A stretch of 64,000 nucleotides of DNA from Thermoactinomyces sp. DSM 45892 (GTDB lineage: Bacteria; Bacillota; Bacilli; Thermoactinomycetales; Thermoactinomycetaceae), in the NCBI RefSeq assembly GCF_900107305.1, contig NZ_FNPL01000011.1, positions 59,535 to 123,534 on the forward strand, read 5' to 3'. Both the position numbers and the translations under genes were made by a program. The notes beneath the pieces were generated by a model, which saw only the letters and a list, made by a program, of their open reading frames with translations, did no database searches and was not told the DNA's origin. Positions 18,395 through 26,419 of this stretch are shown one piece after another; position 1 is the first letter of the stretch, and each line of letters opens with the position of its first letter.

Positions 18395-19090
18395 ATGCTA
18401 TTAAAATTCATTCAATGTCATGTGAAAATAAATAACAAAAATGCATTTTCAAAAGCCCAACAAAAGTGGAAAGAGATAAGAAAATCCAAAGGATTTAAAG
18501 GGCAAATTGGAGGATGGGGTGACCGTGATCGCCAGCAAGCAACGATCTTGTCTCTATGGGATACAGAAGAAAACTACCAGACTTTCATGAGAGAGAAACA
18601 TGATTCCATCTATGACAAAATCAAGCAAAAGGATATTTTTCAATCTATGGAAGTACAAACCTTTCAAGTGATAAAGCATTCCCTGAATATAGATATCAAT
18701 AAGATCTGGAAGGAAGCGAGTGTTGTACAAGCTATCTTATGTAAGGTTGTACCCGAGCAAGCACATCGATTTATCGAGACACAAGAGAAAATGATTGTAC
18801 CAAATGTATCAAGTTTCGAGGGTGTTTTAGGGATGTGTTTAGGGCGTAAAGATTCTACGTTTCTGGTGGTAAGCTTTTGGGATCGCATGGTAAATCATGA
18901 GAATTATATGTTGCATGCGTTTCAACATTTTCGTGAGCAAACAGAATCAGAGTCAGGGGAATATCTAACCCATGCGAAAGGATCTCTCCTGCATATTGAG
19001 AAAAAATGGATTGTAAATCCAAAGAAGTATATTCGTAAGCTCCGCAATTTACATATATACAGTTCCCTAGATATTAAGAAAAACAAGTAG
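18395..19090 (+). CDS. DUF4937/YdbC-like dimeric alpha-beta barrel protein
   Basis: A 231-residue protein made of two halves of ferredoxin-like alpha-beta type. The N-terminal half (LLKFIQCHVK, AFSKAQQKW, GFKGQIGGWG, LSLWDTEENYQTFM) resembles YdbC/DUF4937 proteins, and the second half repeats the pattern (FEGVLGMCLG, VVSFWDRMVNHENYM). It resembles antibiotic-biosynthesis monooxygenase folds, but no catalytic residue can be assigned. The start ATG follows AAGGAG. It ends in a 25-bp bidirectional hairpin shared with the convergent sulfatase. Confidence 0.65.
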   Translation: MLLKFIQCHVKINNKNAFSKAQQKWKEIRKSKGFKGQIGGWGDRDRQQATILSLWDTEENYQTFMREKHDSIYDKIKQKDIFQSMEVQTFQVIKHSLNIDINKIWKEASVVQAILCKVVPEQAHRFIETQEKMIVPNVSSFEGVLGMCLGRKDSTFLVVSFWDRMVNHENYMLHAFQHFREQTESESGEYLTHAKGSLLHIEKKWIVNPKKYIRKLRNLHIYSSLDIKKNK

Positions 19091-19129
19091 CCTTGCACGA
19101 TAGGAAGGCTACTTGTTTTTCTTAATATC
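19070..19129. terminator. 25-bp perfect bidirectional terminator between convergent genes
   Basis: Bases 19070-19094 are the exact reverse complement of 19105-19129 around a 10-base loop. The stem covers the 3' ends of both the DUF4937-like gene and the sulfatase fragment. Internal A5 and T5 tracts give U runs in both directions. Confidence 0.85.
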
Positions 19130-20322
19130 CTAACTCACTTAACCGCTTCTTCACCTTTTCTTCCTCCGCTACGGTTAGCCGGTTCATTTTTACTTTAACT
19201 CCATTAGAGAGAGGATCAGGTCTGCGATATTTTCGAAGCATCTGGGCAACCCATTTTTTCATCTGGTGCTGGAGACGCCTTGCTATCTGTGGATGTTGAG
19301 AGATGACATTCTTTTTTTCGTGTGGATCTTGGATTAAGTTGTAAAGTTCGAACCTAGGATTTCCATAAACATCGCGCTCTAGGGACTGGATCAGTTTCCA
19401 TTGTTGATTCCGAATGGAGCGTTTGCACTGCCAGTTTGCTTCACAAGAAACGACAAATGGACGATGATTCTGCTTGTTAGCGAGTGAGAGGGATAGTAGA
19501 GAGGTTCCATCAATCGGATCCATCCCTTTTGGAATGGGTATCTCAGCCATTTCCATGATAGTAGGTACAATATCAGCATGTTGAACAAGTTTGGTAACAC
19601 GTTTATGACTAGGTAGTTTTTGTGGATAGGTGATGATAAGGGGAACGTGAAGCGTGGATTCATAAAGTCCGTGATGATCAAAGAAAATTTTATGCTCCCC
19701 TAAGCTCTCACCGTGATCGGAAGTTAAGATAATCATGGTGTCTTCATAGATACCAAGTTGCTTGATTTCTTCTATTAGTTCCCCAAAATAGTGGTCAACC
19801 TGTTTAACAGTGCCATCATAATCTTTTTGGATTTGGGCGATACTCTTCTGACCCTGATTGTATTTAGATATAAAGCTCCACAGCGGTTCACGTAGGCAGG
19901 ATTTTAATGATGGTTCATTTGCCTGTGCTCGAATAGGTGACTGCTCAGAGGACCAATTTGCAAATTTATTCTCTGGTTGATAGGGATAGTGCGGATCCCA
20001 ATAATGGAGAAATAAAAAGAAATCAGGTTCTTGTGCGTGTTTCTTTAACCAAGGAATCGCATGTTGATTAATTTCTTTTGCACTGAGGTTAAGGTGTGTG
20101 GATCGATTTTCTGAGGGATCTAAGTATGTGTCAAATCCCCTTTTAAACCACGGATTCGACTTACCAGTAATTCGGTAATTACAATCAACAGCAGCCGTTT
20201 TATAGCCTTTTCTCTGGAGGATAACAGGAAATGAGATCAGGCGTTGTGGAAATTTGATTGGTTTCATGTTGACAATGCCGTGTTGATGTGGATTTTTGCC
20301 GGTAAATATCGTTGTAAAGCTG

Positions 20323-20338
20323 CTTTGGGTTACGTTAT
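20323..20338. other. attL core of the prophage
   Basis: CTTTGGGTTACGTTAT is identical to bases 56960-56975. To the left is host sulfatase code and to the right is phage sequence. On the minus strand it encodes the N-V-T-Q stretch that precedes the SFTTIFTG motif of the sulfatase. Confidence 0.9.
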
Positions 20339-20351
20339 ACAGATGACTGTA
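20337..20351. repeat. Left attP arm (15-bp inverted repeat)
   Basis: ATACAGATGACTGTA at 20337-20351 is the exact reverse complement of TACAGTCATCTGTAT at 56939-56953. In the circular phage the two arms would flank the core symmetrically, as expected for an attP recognised by a large serine recombinase. Confidence 0.8.
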
Positions 20352-20398
20352 ATAAACATTAAAAAAGCAATCCATTCATTCAGATTGGCTAATTCGTA

Positions 20399-21952
20399 TT
20401 AAAGTCTTGGATATACAACCAATGTAAACTTGTCTAGCTTTTGATGTGGCTCTTTTTCGTAACTACAATAATCAATTACTTTCTTTAAGAGCATATTCTT
20501 CTCTTTGGGGTCTTCTAGCCGTGGATATTGGTATAGAACATGTTCGACACTAGGAATGATTTTTACTTTTGCTTTAAGACGTGTATTTTCTACGTCTAAT
20601 TCTTGGATAGCTTTTCTGAGTGACTCCTGAATATGTTTGGTACGTTCTGCGATATTGATGGATCTTTCCAAATAAGTTTGTTCGTCATAAATGCCACGCT
20701 CTAAGAAGTCATGCAAATTTCCTTTTTGTGTTTCTAAGCTTCGTAATTCTTGTTGTAAAGTAGTAATACTGGTTTCAAGCAGCCGTATGCTTGATGTATC
20801 GTCTTTTCCTATAGAATTCAAATCATGCTCAGATAAACTTACTTTATATTCATCTAACCATTGTTGTAAAGAATCTAATAATCGTTGTTCGACAAACTCG
20901 AAAACACTAGATCTACATTTACAAGTTATTTCTCTACAACAAAGACGGTCTCTTGCGCCTCTACCCTGTGCCCTCTTCACCATAGAGTTGTTACATTTTT
21001 TACATCTGATTAAGCCTGCAAGTGGGTTTGTTATTTTTTTATTACTTTTATAGGGGACGTGAACTCTATTCTTAAGTATTCCCTGGGCTTTTTCATAGAT
21101 TTCTGTTGAAATAATTGGTTCATGCAGTCCTTCAACGTCGATCCATTTATCCTTTGGCTGTAGGGACTGTTCGTATTTCCTGTTTGGATCTGCGGATTTT
21201 TTTCTGATTTGCTTTTTCCATTGGATTCGTCCAGTATAAACGGCATTTTTTAATATAACCAGAACACATGCCGGATCCCATGTTCTTCCTGTATAACTGA
21301 GATAACCTAGCTCATTTAATTTATGAGCAATTCTCCTAGATCCTATTCTGTTTTCTGGGATATCGCTTGTATACCAGTCAAAGATCATTTTTACTACTAG
21401 AGATTTTTCAGGATCTGGAACTAAAGTTCGTTGCTTCTTGTCTTTGACTATTTGGTAGCCGTAAGGCGCATGAGTGCCTAAATAATTTCCTTCCATGACA
21501 GCTCTTTTGATCCCGCTTTGCATACGTCGGGTAATGAGCTTTAATTCTTTACGAGCCATAAATGCTTCAAATTCACTATATTCCTCATCAAATTCATCTT
21601 GAAGATCATATGTTTTTCGAGGTGTAATAATTCTGGTTTCTGATTTCTGGAACGTTTCTAAAATCAAACCTTGCTCCCGCATGTTGCCACGGCCTAGTCG
21701 ATCCATATCCATTACCAGTACCGCATCATAAAGTTTATTTTCCACTTCTTTTAATAACTCCATCATCTCAGGACGGTGTAATAAACTTTCTCCAGAAACA
21801 ACCTCTTGCCTTACTTTAATTATGTTTAAGCTCATGTCTTTAGCCAGTTTAAAGAGTGCTCTTTTATGTTTAGCGAGTGTTTCTTCTTCTCCTCGATTTT
21901 CCGCCTCTATATCTGCTCTGGACTTACGGAGATACATTGCAACTCGTTCCAT
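20399..21952 (-). CDS. Large serine recombinase (phage integrase/excisionase)
   Basis: A 517-residue recombinase. The N-terminal resolvase domain spans about residues 1-150 with the catalytic Ser11 in YLRKSRAD and DMDRLGRGNMREQG. The recombinase domain follows (GTHAPYGYQI, ARTHKLNELGYLS-like region). A zinc ribbon carries paired cysteines (RCKKCNNSM and CCREITCKC) near residues 305-340, and a long coiled coil extends from about 380, the element that controls directionality in this family. ATG 21952 follows AAGGGAAG; GTG 21961 is an alternative. It lies 61 bases from attL and should integrate and, with a directionality factor, excise the prophage. Confidence 0.95.
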   Translation of the reverse strand: MERVAMYLRKSRADIEAENRGEEETLAKHKRALFKLAKDMSLNIIKVRQEVVSGESLLHRPEMMELLKEVENKLYDAVLVMDMDRLGRGNMREQGLILETFQKSETRIITPRKTYDLQDEFDEEYSEFEAFMARKELKLITRRMQSGIKRAVMEGNYLGTHAPYGYQIVKDKKQRTLVPDPEKSLVVKMIFDWYTSDIPENRIGSRRIAHKLNELGYLSYTGRTWDPACVLVILKNAVYTGRIQWKKQIRKKSADPNRKYEQSLQPKDKWIDVEGLHEPIISTEIYEKAQGILKNRVHVPYKSNKKITNPLAGLIRCKKCNNSMVKRAQGRGARDRLCCREITCKCRSSVFEFVEQRLLDSLQQWLDEYKVSLSEHDLNSIGKDDTSSIRLLETSITTLQQELRSLETQKGNLHDFLERGIYDEQTYLERSINIAERTKHIQESLRKAIQELDVENTRLKAKVKIIPSVEHVLYQYPRLEDPKEKNMLLKKVIDYCSYEKEPHQKLDKFTLVVYPRL

Positions 21953-21995
21953 GTTGTTCACTTCCCTTGTTGTTATTTATATGAATGATGAATGA

Positions 21996-22023
21996 AATTA
22001 TATGATTGTTTCATGAGTAAAGT
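21996..22023 (-). promoter_or_regulatory. Candidate sigma-K-like (or sigma-A) promoter of the recombinase
   Basis: On the minus strand ACT, 16 bases, then CATATAATT; the late-sporulation consensus is AC-N16/17-CATAnnnTA, so the last base deviates. The same stretch contains TATAAT, so an ordinary promoter with a weak -35 is equally possible. It lies 44 bases upstream of the recombinase start. Confidence 0.3.
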
Positions 22024-22059
22024 ATTGGGTGTACTCCCAATACCTATATCTAAATGTAA

Positions 22060-22464
22060 TTAGTGACTGAAATGAATGATCGATGTTGAAAAACCAAATA
22101 GAACCATCGATAAGAAGACTACTATAAAGATGATAGAGAAGAAGACAAAGTTCTTTTTTTTACTCTTCTTGATGGTAAACCCCGACTTTGTAGTAGCAGC
22201 GGAAACAACGGATGAAATGAGAATGCTCATCCCTTCTGATAGGGTCTGAGGGGCAATGATTTCTTTTACATTCCCTTCGGGATCTGTGACATGAAGCCGA
22301 CTAAGTGAACTTGGACATTCCTCGTTGAAAAAGCGAAGTATGAACCAACTGAAATAAACAAAGGAAATCAGTATACCTACGGCAATCCCAACCGCACCAA
22401 TGAATAGATTTTTAATAATGTTTCCGGCAAGCCAACCAAATAAATCTAGAAAGAAATTACTCAT
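22060..22464 (-). CDS. Small membrane protein, unknown function
   Basis: A 134-residue protein with hydrophobic segments at about 15-42 and 103-128, joined by a soluble loop containing a short beta-type domain (RLHVTDPEGNVKEIIAPQTL). The start follows AAAGGAGAC. It sits 36 bases downstream of an XRE gene and is probably co-transcribed with it, in the lysogeny region where superinfection-exclusion proteins are often found. I do not recognise the family. Confidence 0.6.
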   Translation of the reverse strand: MSNFFLDLFGWLAGNIIKNLFIGAVGIAVGILISFVYFSWFILRFFNEECPSSLSRLHVTDPEGNVKEIIAPQTLSEGMSILISSVVSAATTKSGFTIKKSKKKNFVFFSIIFIVVFLSMVLFGFSTSIIHFSH

Positions 22465-22500
22465 GTAAAAAGTCTCCTTTTTACGAAACTATTCTATTAA

Positions 22501-22968
22501 TCACCTCTTATCTCCTCCTTTTTGATTCCTTATACTTTCTTCATAATATTTTAATCTATCAATATAAAGTTGATAGATTTCATCGATTAGCTTTTGTTTC
22601 TCCTCGTCTGGGAGCTTTTTATTATAGCGGATGCCAGATAGGATATTTTGTAGGGTCTTGTTGGACTCTAATGCTTCATAAACACCTAAAGGGATTTTCT
22701 CCATTTTCTCAAATAGAATTCGCTCATCAATTTGATAGGTTTGAGCTAATTCCCGTATGAATAAATCACTAGGAACCCTTTTCCCGTTTTCGATTTGAGA
22801 CATATAGGATTCTGTAACTTTGAGAGTGTCAGCTATTTGTGCCAAAGTCTTGTTTTTTTGCTTCCTTATACTCCGTAGATAATCTCTAAGTTCTTCTTGT
22901 TTAGGGGTACTAGATTCTGTATCTAAAGGGGTATCTTTTTGCTTGCTTTTATCTCTTTTAAAGAACAT
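22501..22968 (-). CDS. XRE-type DNA-binding protein of the lysogeny region
   Basis: A 155-residue protein with a polar N-terminal tail (residues 1-25), an XRE helix-turn-helix at about 26-85 (LRSIRKQKNKTLAQIADTL, SYMSQIENGKRVPSD) and a charged C-terminal helix. Its promoter region contains an 8-bp dyad at 23114-23136 that it or a neighbour may bind. It forms an apparent unit with the membrane protein at 22060. Confidence 0.75.
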   Translation of the reverse strand: MFFKRDKSKQKDTPLDTESSTPKQEELRDYLRSIRKQKNKTLAQIADTLKVTESYMSQIENGKRVPSDLFIRELAQTYQIDERILFEKMEKIPLGVYEALESNKTLQNILSGIRYNKKLPDEEKQKLIDEIYQLYIDRLKYYEESIRNQKGGDKR

Positions 22969-23061
22969 TTACCGTACCTCTACTAACTATTTTAGTCTAT
23001 AACTTAACAACAAAGTAAAGTTATCTTAGATATGGTATCCATTCAATGGTAAATCATACCT

Positions 23062-23090
23062 TTGACTTGATATGTAAATTTCTGTATAAG
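23062..23090 (+). promoter_or_regulatory. Sigma-A promoter for the 53-residue ORF
   Basis: TTGACT (23062-23067), 17 bases, TATAAG (23085-23090). An operator-like dyad follows just downstream. Confidence 0.55.
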
Positions 23091-23113
23091 TGTATAGGTA
23101 TCTTAACAAGTTA

Positions 23114-23136
23114 GTTAAGTATATGTCGTACTTAAC
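23114..23136. promoter_or_regulatory. Operator-like dyad GTTAAGTA-N7-TACTTAAC
   Basis: A perfect 8-bp inverted repeat with a 7-base spacer, lying between the divergent genes 22501 (minus) and 23184 (plus) and overlapping the expected transcript start. It differs from the ACTC-N5-GAGT operators at 23866-23991, implying a separate repressor. Confidence 0.55.
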
Positions 23137-23183
23137 ATTTATGTTAATAAAATAAGCTATTTATTAGTTTGGAGGCATTGATA

Positions 23184-23345
23184 ATGAGCATCGACGAACT
23201 TAATAAGACTTCTCAACAAGGAGAAGAAGTCAAATCTCGAACTAAGAAAGAGATTCTTTATACGGGACTATTGTACGAAGTCATCGGTAGCATAAAGAAA
23301 GGGAGTGTAGCAAAATTGATCTCTTGCTTAAAGAAGATGCGTTAA
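23184..23345 (+). CDS. Small hypothetical phage protein (53 residues)
   Basis: ATG 23184 sits 9 bases after TTGGAGG and the frame closes at 23345, one base before the stop of the convergent repressor gene. The product is charged in its N-terminal half and ends in a basic helix (GSIKKGSVAKLISCLKKMR). It has its own promoter. I do not recognise it; an antirepressor or other switch peptide would fit the position. Confidence 0.5.
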   Translation: MSIDELNKTSQQGEEVKSRTKKEILYTGLLYEVIGSIKKGSVAKLISCLKKMR

Positions 23346-23346
23346 T

Positions 23347-23832
23347 TTACTCCCATGACTTTTCATTATCGGATTCAATCTCTTGCCTAACCCTTACTAA
23401 AACAGGTAAAAGAAGCTGTAATGTGCTTGTTGGTATGCTTTTTCCGGCGACTGTCATTGATTTTAAAATCTCAAGGATTTCTGTAAAGGCTTTTTCTTGG
23501 TCTTGTTCCCAGTTTGAGCTTTGCGATTTCAAATAGATTTTCTCTAAGGCGGTTATAAATGTTTGTAGATGTTGTGGATCTAACTGGTCATTTATAAATA
23601 ATTGATTCAGTTCATGGGTGGGTACGGATATATCGGTCGTGCCATATAGGTAATCAATGGAACAGCCGAAAAAATCCGAAAAACGTTTAACCATCTCTGG
23701 AGAAGGTTTTCGCTCACCTCTTTCATACTGCCCGAGAGTATTTTGATTGATAGAAAATAAATTAGCTAAGTCTTTTCGACTAATCTCTTTCCTCATTCTC
23801 TCCTGCTTTAAGCGCTTTCCTAGAATATTCAT
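23347..23832 (-). CDS. Phage XRE repressor (CI-like)
   Basis: A 161-residue protein with an N-terminal helix-turn-helix (LKQERMRKEISRKDLANLF, NTLGQYERGERKPSPEMV) and the FFGCSIDYLYG extension typical of phage and SinR-like repressors. A helical C-terminal half follows without a peptidase domain. It is divergent from the Cro-like gene at 24006, with three copies of an ACTC-N5-GAGT palindrome between them, which makes it the probable lysogeny repressor. Confidence 0.85.
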   Translation of the reverse strand: MNILGKRLKQERMRKEISRKDLANLFSINQNTLGQYERGERKPSPEMVKRFSDFFGCSIDYLYGTTDISVPTHELNQLFINDQLDPQHLQTFITALEKIYLKSQSSNWEQDQEKAFTEILEILKSMTVAGKSIPTSTLQLLLPVLVRVRQEIESDNEKSWE

Positions 23833-23865
23833 CGTATCCCTCCTCTACTACGAAATGCGTTCATT

Positions 23866-23991
23866 AACTCGTATTGAGTTAATATAGATATGATTGTAAC
23901 ACATATTGTCTGTATTTTAGTAGCTATCAAGAAAAAACGTTGCTTTAACTCAATATGAGGTTTATAATTAATATATAACTCATATTGAGTA
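23866..23991. promoter_or_regulatory. Three repressor operators in the divergent switch region
   Basis: AACTCGTATTGAGTT (23866-23880), AACTCAATATGAGGT (23947-23961) and AACTCATATTGAGTA (23977-23991) share the palindrome ACTC-N5-GAG(T). The first lies next to the repressor start and the other two next to the Cro-like start, the expected arrangement of a phage genetic switch. Confidence 0.8.
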
Positions 23992-24005
23992 ATGAGGTGT
24001 GAGCT

Positions 24006-24269
24006 TTGAACAAGAAACTAATCGGAAGTACGCTGAGGTACTTGCGAGGAAATAGAAAGCGGAAGGAGGTATCAAAAGCCGTTCAAATAAGCGTATCTGC
24101 ATTATCCAGTTACGAAAATGGTAGTAGAATTCCTCTTGATGAAATTAAAGTTAGGATCGCTAACTACTATGGATTAACGGTTCAAGATGTATTTTTTAAT
24201 CAGTATATAACAGAGCAAGGAGAGGATTACAAACATGGAAGTTTGCAAGGTGGAGAATACAGAATATGA
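24006..24269 (+). CDS. Cro-like XRE regulator
   Basis: An 87-residue protein with a single helix-turn-helix (LIGSTLRYLRGNRKRKEVSK, SALSSYENGSRIPLDE) followed by a short tail. The TTG start at 24006 follows GAGGTGTGAG. It begins the rightward early operon directly behind two operators. Its 3' end overlaps the next small gene by 35 bases. Confidence 0.8.
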   Translation: MNKKLIGSTLRYLRGNRKRKEVSKAVQISVSALSSYENGSRIPLDEIKVRIANYYGLTVQDVFFNQYITEQGEDYKHGSLQGGEYRI

Positions 24270-24435
24270 TGCTACCTACAAGATCGGTAATACGACAATC
24301 CACGTAGTAGCGCCTAAGATCACAGAGGAAGAAAAACAACGGCGGTTGGAAGAGATCAAGTGCACGATTATAAGTTTGCATACCAACCAACAGATAAGAA
24401 GAGAGATCGCTAGGAACACAAAAAAGCCCGCTTAG
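24235..24435 (+). CDS. 66-residue phage protein, left-end copy of a paralogous pair
   Basis: ATG 24235 follows AAGGAGAGG. The core YKIGNTTIHVVAPKITEEEK and the following LEEIK are nearly identical to the protein at 55913-56113 at the other prophage end. It looks like a beta strand pair plus a charged helix. Hairpins without a T run follow at 24427-24467. No function is assigned; small early phage proteins of this kind are usually DNA-binding or regulatory. Confidence 0.6.
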   Translation: MEVCKVENTEYDATYKIGNTTIHVVAPKITEEEKQRRLEEIKCTIISLHTNQQIRREIARNTKKPA

Positions 24436-24543
24436 TGGTGTAAGCGAGCCGACAGGGTAACACCCTGACAAAAACAATTGTACTGACAGAATACCAAAAA
24501 AAAGAGATTTATACAACTTAATAAGCTAGACGGAGGATACTTC

Positions 24544-25293
24544 ATGTTACTACCCACAGAAAAAACGCATCCTAAGCAGAAATTAGAAGACTATTCAGTC
24601 CTTCTCTACGGTCAACCAAAGATCGGAAAGTCGACATTTTGTAGCAGGATGGACAACCCTCTTTTCCTTGCCACGGAGCCGGGGTTAGAAGCTTTGTCAT
24701 GCTATGAGGTGAAAGTTCCTGATTGGACAATCTTTGTAAAAGTATGTGCAGAACTTAGTCGTGGCAAACATCCATATCGAACAATTGTGATTGATACAAT
24801 TGATAACCTTTGGAAGTGTTGCGCCGAGTTTGTGAGAGAGAAACAAGGGATTCAGCATGAGAGCGATTTAGGATTCGGGAAGGGTTGGCAGCTCGTGAAA
24901 GATGAGTTTTTTCGAGTGATACGGAAGCTCTCCCTTTTACCATATGGTCTTGTTATGACCAGTCATGTCGAGATAACTGAGATGAAAACACGTACTTCTA
25001 CTATCTCGAAGGCGATTCCATCCATTCCTAAGTCAGGACGGGAGATCGTGCTAGGCATGGTAGATATTATCCTCTATGCGGAGAGTATGCGAACGAATGA
25101 GGGGGCTGTAAGAGTGATTCATACACAACCCGACGAACATTGGGAGGCAGGGGACCGCACGGAGCATGCGTTTAACCGTAAACTGCCTGCAACCCTTCCT
25201 CTTAGCTTCAAAAGGTTCGAACAGGCTTTCTATAATCATCCTGACAAAGAGCCTGATACGGAAGAAGCAGGGGGCGCAGAACATGCAGAATAG
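24544..25293 (+). CDS. Sak4-like AAA_24 ATPase (phage recombination)
   Basis: A 249-residue RecA-fold ATPase. Walker A is YGQPKIGKSTFCS near residue 26, Walker B is RTIVIDTIDNLW, and a sensor-like TSHVE follows. This pattern belongs to phage AAA_24/Sak4 single-strand annealing proteins that act beside replication. The gene lies between the switch and the replication initiator, where such recombinases are normally encoded. Confidence 0.75.
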   Translation: MLLPTEKTHPKQKLEDYSVLLYGQPKIGKSTFCSRMDNPLFLATEPGLEALSCYEVKVPDWTIFVKVCAELSRGKHPYRTIVIDTIDNLWKCCAEFVREKQGIQHESDLGFGKGWQLVKDEFFRVIRKLSLLPYGLVMTSHVEITEMKTRTSTISKAIPSIPKSGREIVLGMVDIILYAESMRTNEGAVRVIHTQPDEHWEAGDRTEHAFNRKLPATLPLSFKRFEQAFYNHPDKEPDTEEAGGAEHAE

Positions 25294-25480
25294 CCTACTA
25301 AATAGCCTAGACCAACTAGAAGATGAACTGGTTCAAATGAGGGATACCTTAATTCAGTTTCAATATACCGAGCAAGAGTTGAGAGACATCATAAACCATT
25401 TAGTCGAGAATATGAAATTTACAATAAGCCAAACAAGAGAGAACGTAATGGATGATAACAAATACAACGAGTCAGTGTAG
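25283..25480 (+). CDS. Small coiled-coil phage protein
   Basis: A 65-residue, mostly helical acidic protein (LNSLDQLEDELVQMRDTLIQ) with heptad-like spacing. ATG 25283 overlaps the end of the ATPase gene by 11 bases with a purine-rich ribosome binding site. The function is unknown; the overlap suggests coupling with the recombination or replication genes. Confidence 0.55.
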   Translation: MQNSLLNSLDQLEDELVQMRDTLIQFQYTEQELRDIINHLVENMKFTISQTRENVMDDNKYNESV

Positions 25481-25513
25481 AGCTGGCTCCCCTGATGGGG
25501 AGAGGAGCAGAAT

Positions 25514-26419
25514 ATGGCGGTATACAGGCATGTACGTGTGGAGTTTTGGCAGGATGGGTTTGTGCTGGATCTTACACCAGAAGAGAAATACTTTTTCCTT
25601 TATTTAATGACAAACAGTAAGACGGCGCAATGTGGAATCTATGAACTTCCTAAGCGGATCATTGAAACCGAAACAGGCTATAACCGAGAGACAGTAGACA
25701 AGCTCCTGAGAAGGTTTGAAGAGTACGGAAAGATTCGATACTGTGACGACACAAAAGAGATCTTCCTATTGAACTGGATTAAATACAACTGGGTCAATAG
25801 TCCGAAGGTGAAGGCTTGTATTTTAAAAGAGTTGAAAGAGTTGAAGAATCAAGGGTTTGTAAATGATTTTTATACCCTATGTAAACAGTATGGATACCAT
25901 ATCGATACTGTACCTGTAGACTATGGGGAAAAAGAAAAAGAAAAAGAAAAAGAAAAAGAAAAAGAAAAAAAGATCTCTTGTCGCAAACGAAAAAGAGTTT
26001 ACGACGAAGAATCCCCTTATATGCAATTAGCAACATACTTAAAAAATAAAATCCTTGCTTGGAAGCCGAATGCAAAGATGCCTACTAATCTTTACAAGTG
26101 GACTGATGAGTTCAGATTGCTAGTGGAGATCGACAAACGAACGGAACCGGAAATATATGATGTTATCGACTTTGCGACAGCAGACAGCTTCTGGCAAGGC
26201 AATATCTTGTCAGCTAAGAAGCTTCGGTCAAATTTCGATCAGCTACAAAGCCGTATGAAGACTTGGAAGAACAAGCAAATGCCTACCCGTAGATCTCATG
26301 AGCCAGTCAGAGGGAATGTAGGCGGTGATTCATTGCCCCCTATTGTCAAGCGACTGAGAGAGCTTGAGGAGCAAAAAAGAAGAAAGCGAGAGGAAAGCCA
26401 GCAAGAGGGAAGCCAATGA
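25514..26419 (+). CDS. Phage replication initiator (replisome organiser, DnaD-like architecture)
   Basis: A 301-residue protein. The N-terminal winged-helix domain (FVLDLTPEEKYFFLYLMTN, CGIYELPKRIIETETGY) is of the phage replisome-organiser type. A Lys-Glu linker follows (residues 139-153, encoded by a hexamer repeat), then a helical C-terminal domain with TDEFRLLVEIDKRTEPEIYD and a basic tail. Such proteins bind the phage origin and load the DnaB helicase, which is the next gene and overlaps by 4 bases. Confidence 0.75.
   Translation: MAVYRHVRVEFWQDGFVLDLTPEEKYFFLYLMTNSKTAQCGIYELPKRIIETETGYNRETVDKLLRRFEEYGKIRYCDDTKEIFLLNWIKYNWVNSPKVKACILKELKELKNQGFVNDFYTLCKQYGYHIDTVPVDYGEKEKEKEKEKEKEKKISCRKRKRVYDEESPYMQLATYLKNKILAWKPNAKMPTNLYKWTDEFRLLVEIDKRTEPEIYDVIDFATADSFWQGNILSAKKLRSNFDQLQSRMKTWKNKQMPTRRSHEPVRGNVGGDSLPPIVKRLRELEEQKRRKREESQQEGSQ
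25928..25970 (+). repeat. Hexanucleotide GAAAAA/AAAGAA tandem repeat inside the replication gene
   Basis: Seven or so copies of a GAAAAA-type unit encode alternating Lys-Glu. Slippage in whole units would lengthen or shorten the linker without shifting the frame, so copy number may vary between isolates. Confidence 0.8.

Larger units (their letters stand above)
19122..20375 (-). pseudogene. Sulfatase C-terminal part, split from its N-terminus by the prophage
   Basis: AlkP-superfamily sulfatase lacking its first segment. Host-derived codons run from the 16-bp core (20323-20338) to 19122. The first 13 residues of this ORF (20339-20375) are phage DNA. Visible are TTIFTGKNPHQHG, FLFLHYWDPHYPY, the metal block ILTSDHGESLGEH and the sulfatase C-terminal ELYNLIQDPHEKKNV. 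Missing are the N-terminal Asp metal ligands of the IDTLRADRLG type, which are found at 57060-57100 past attR. Joined in frame at the core, the product is about 450 residues. In its present state it should be inactive. Its substrate could be a sulfated or phosphorylated surface glycan. Confidence 0.9.
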
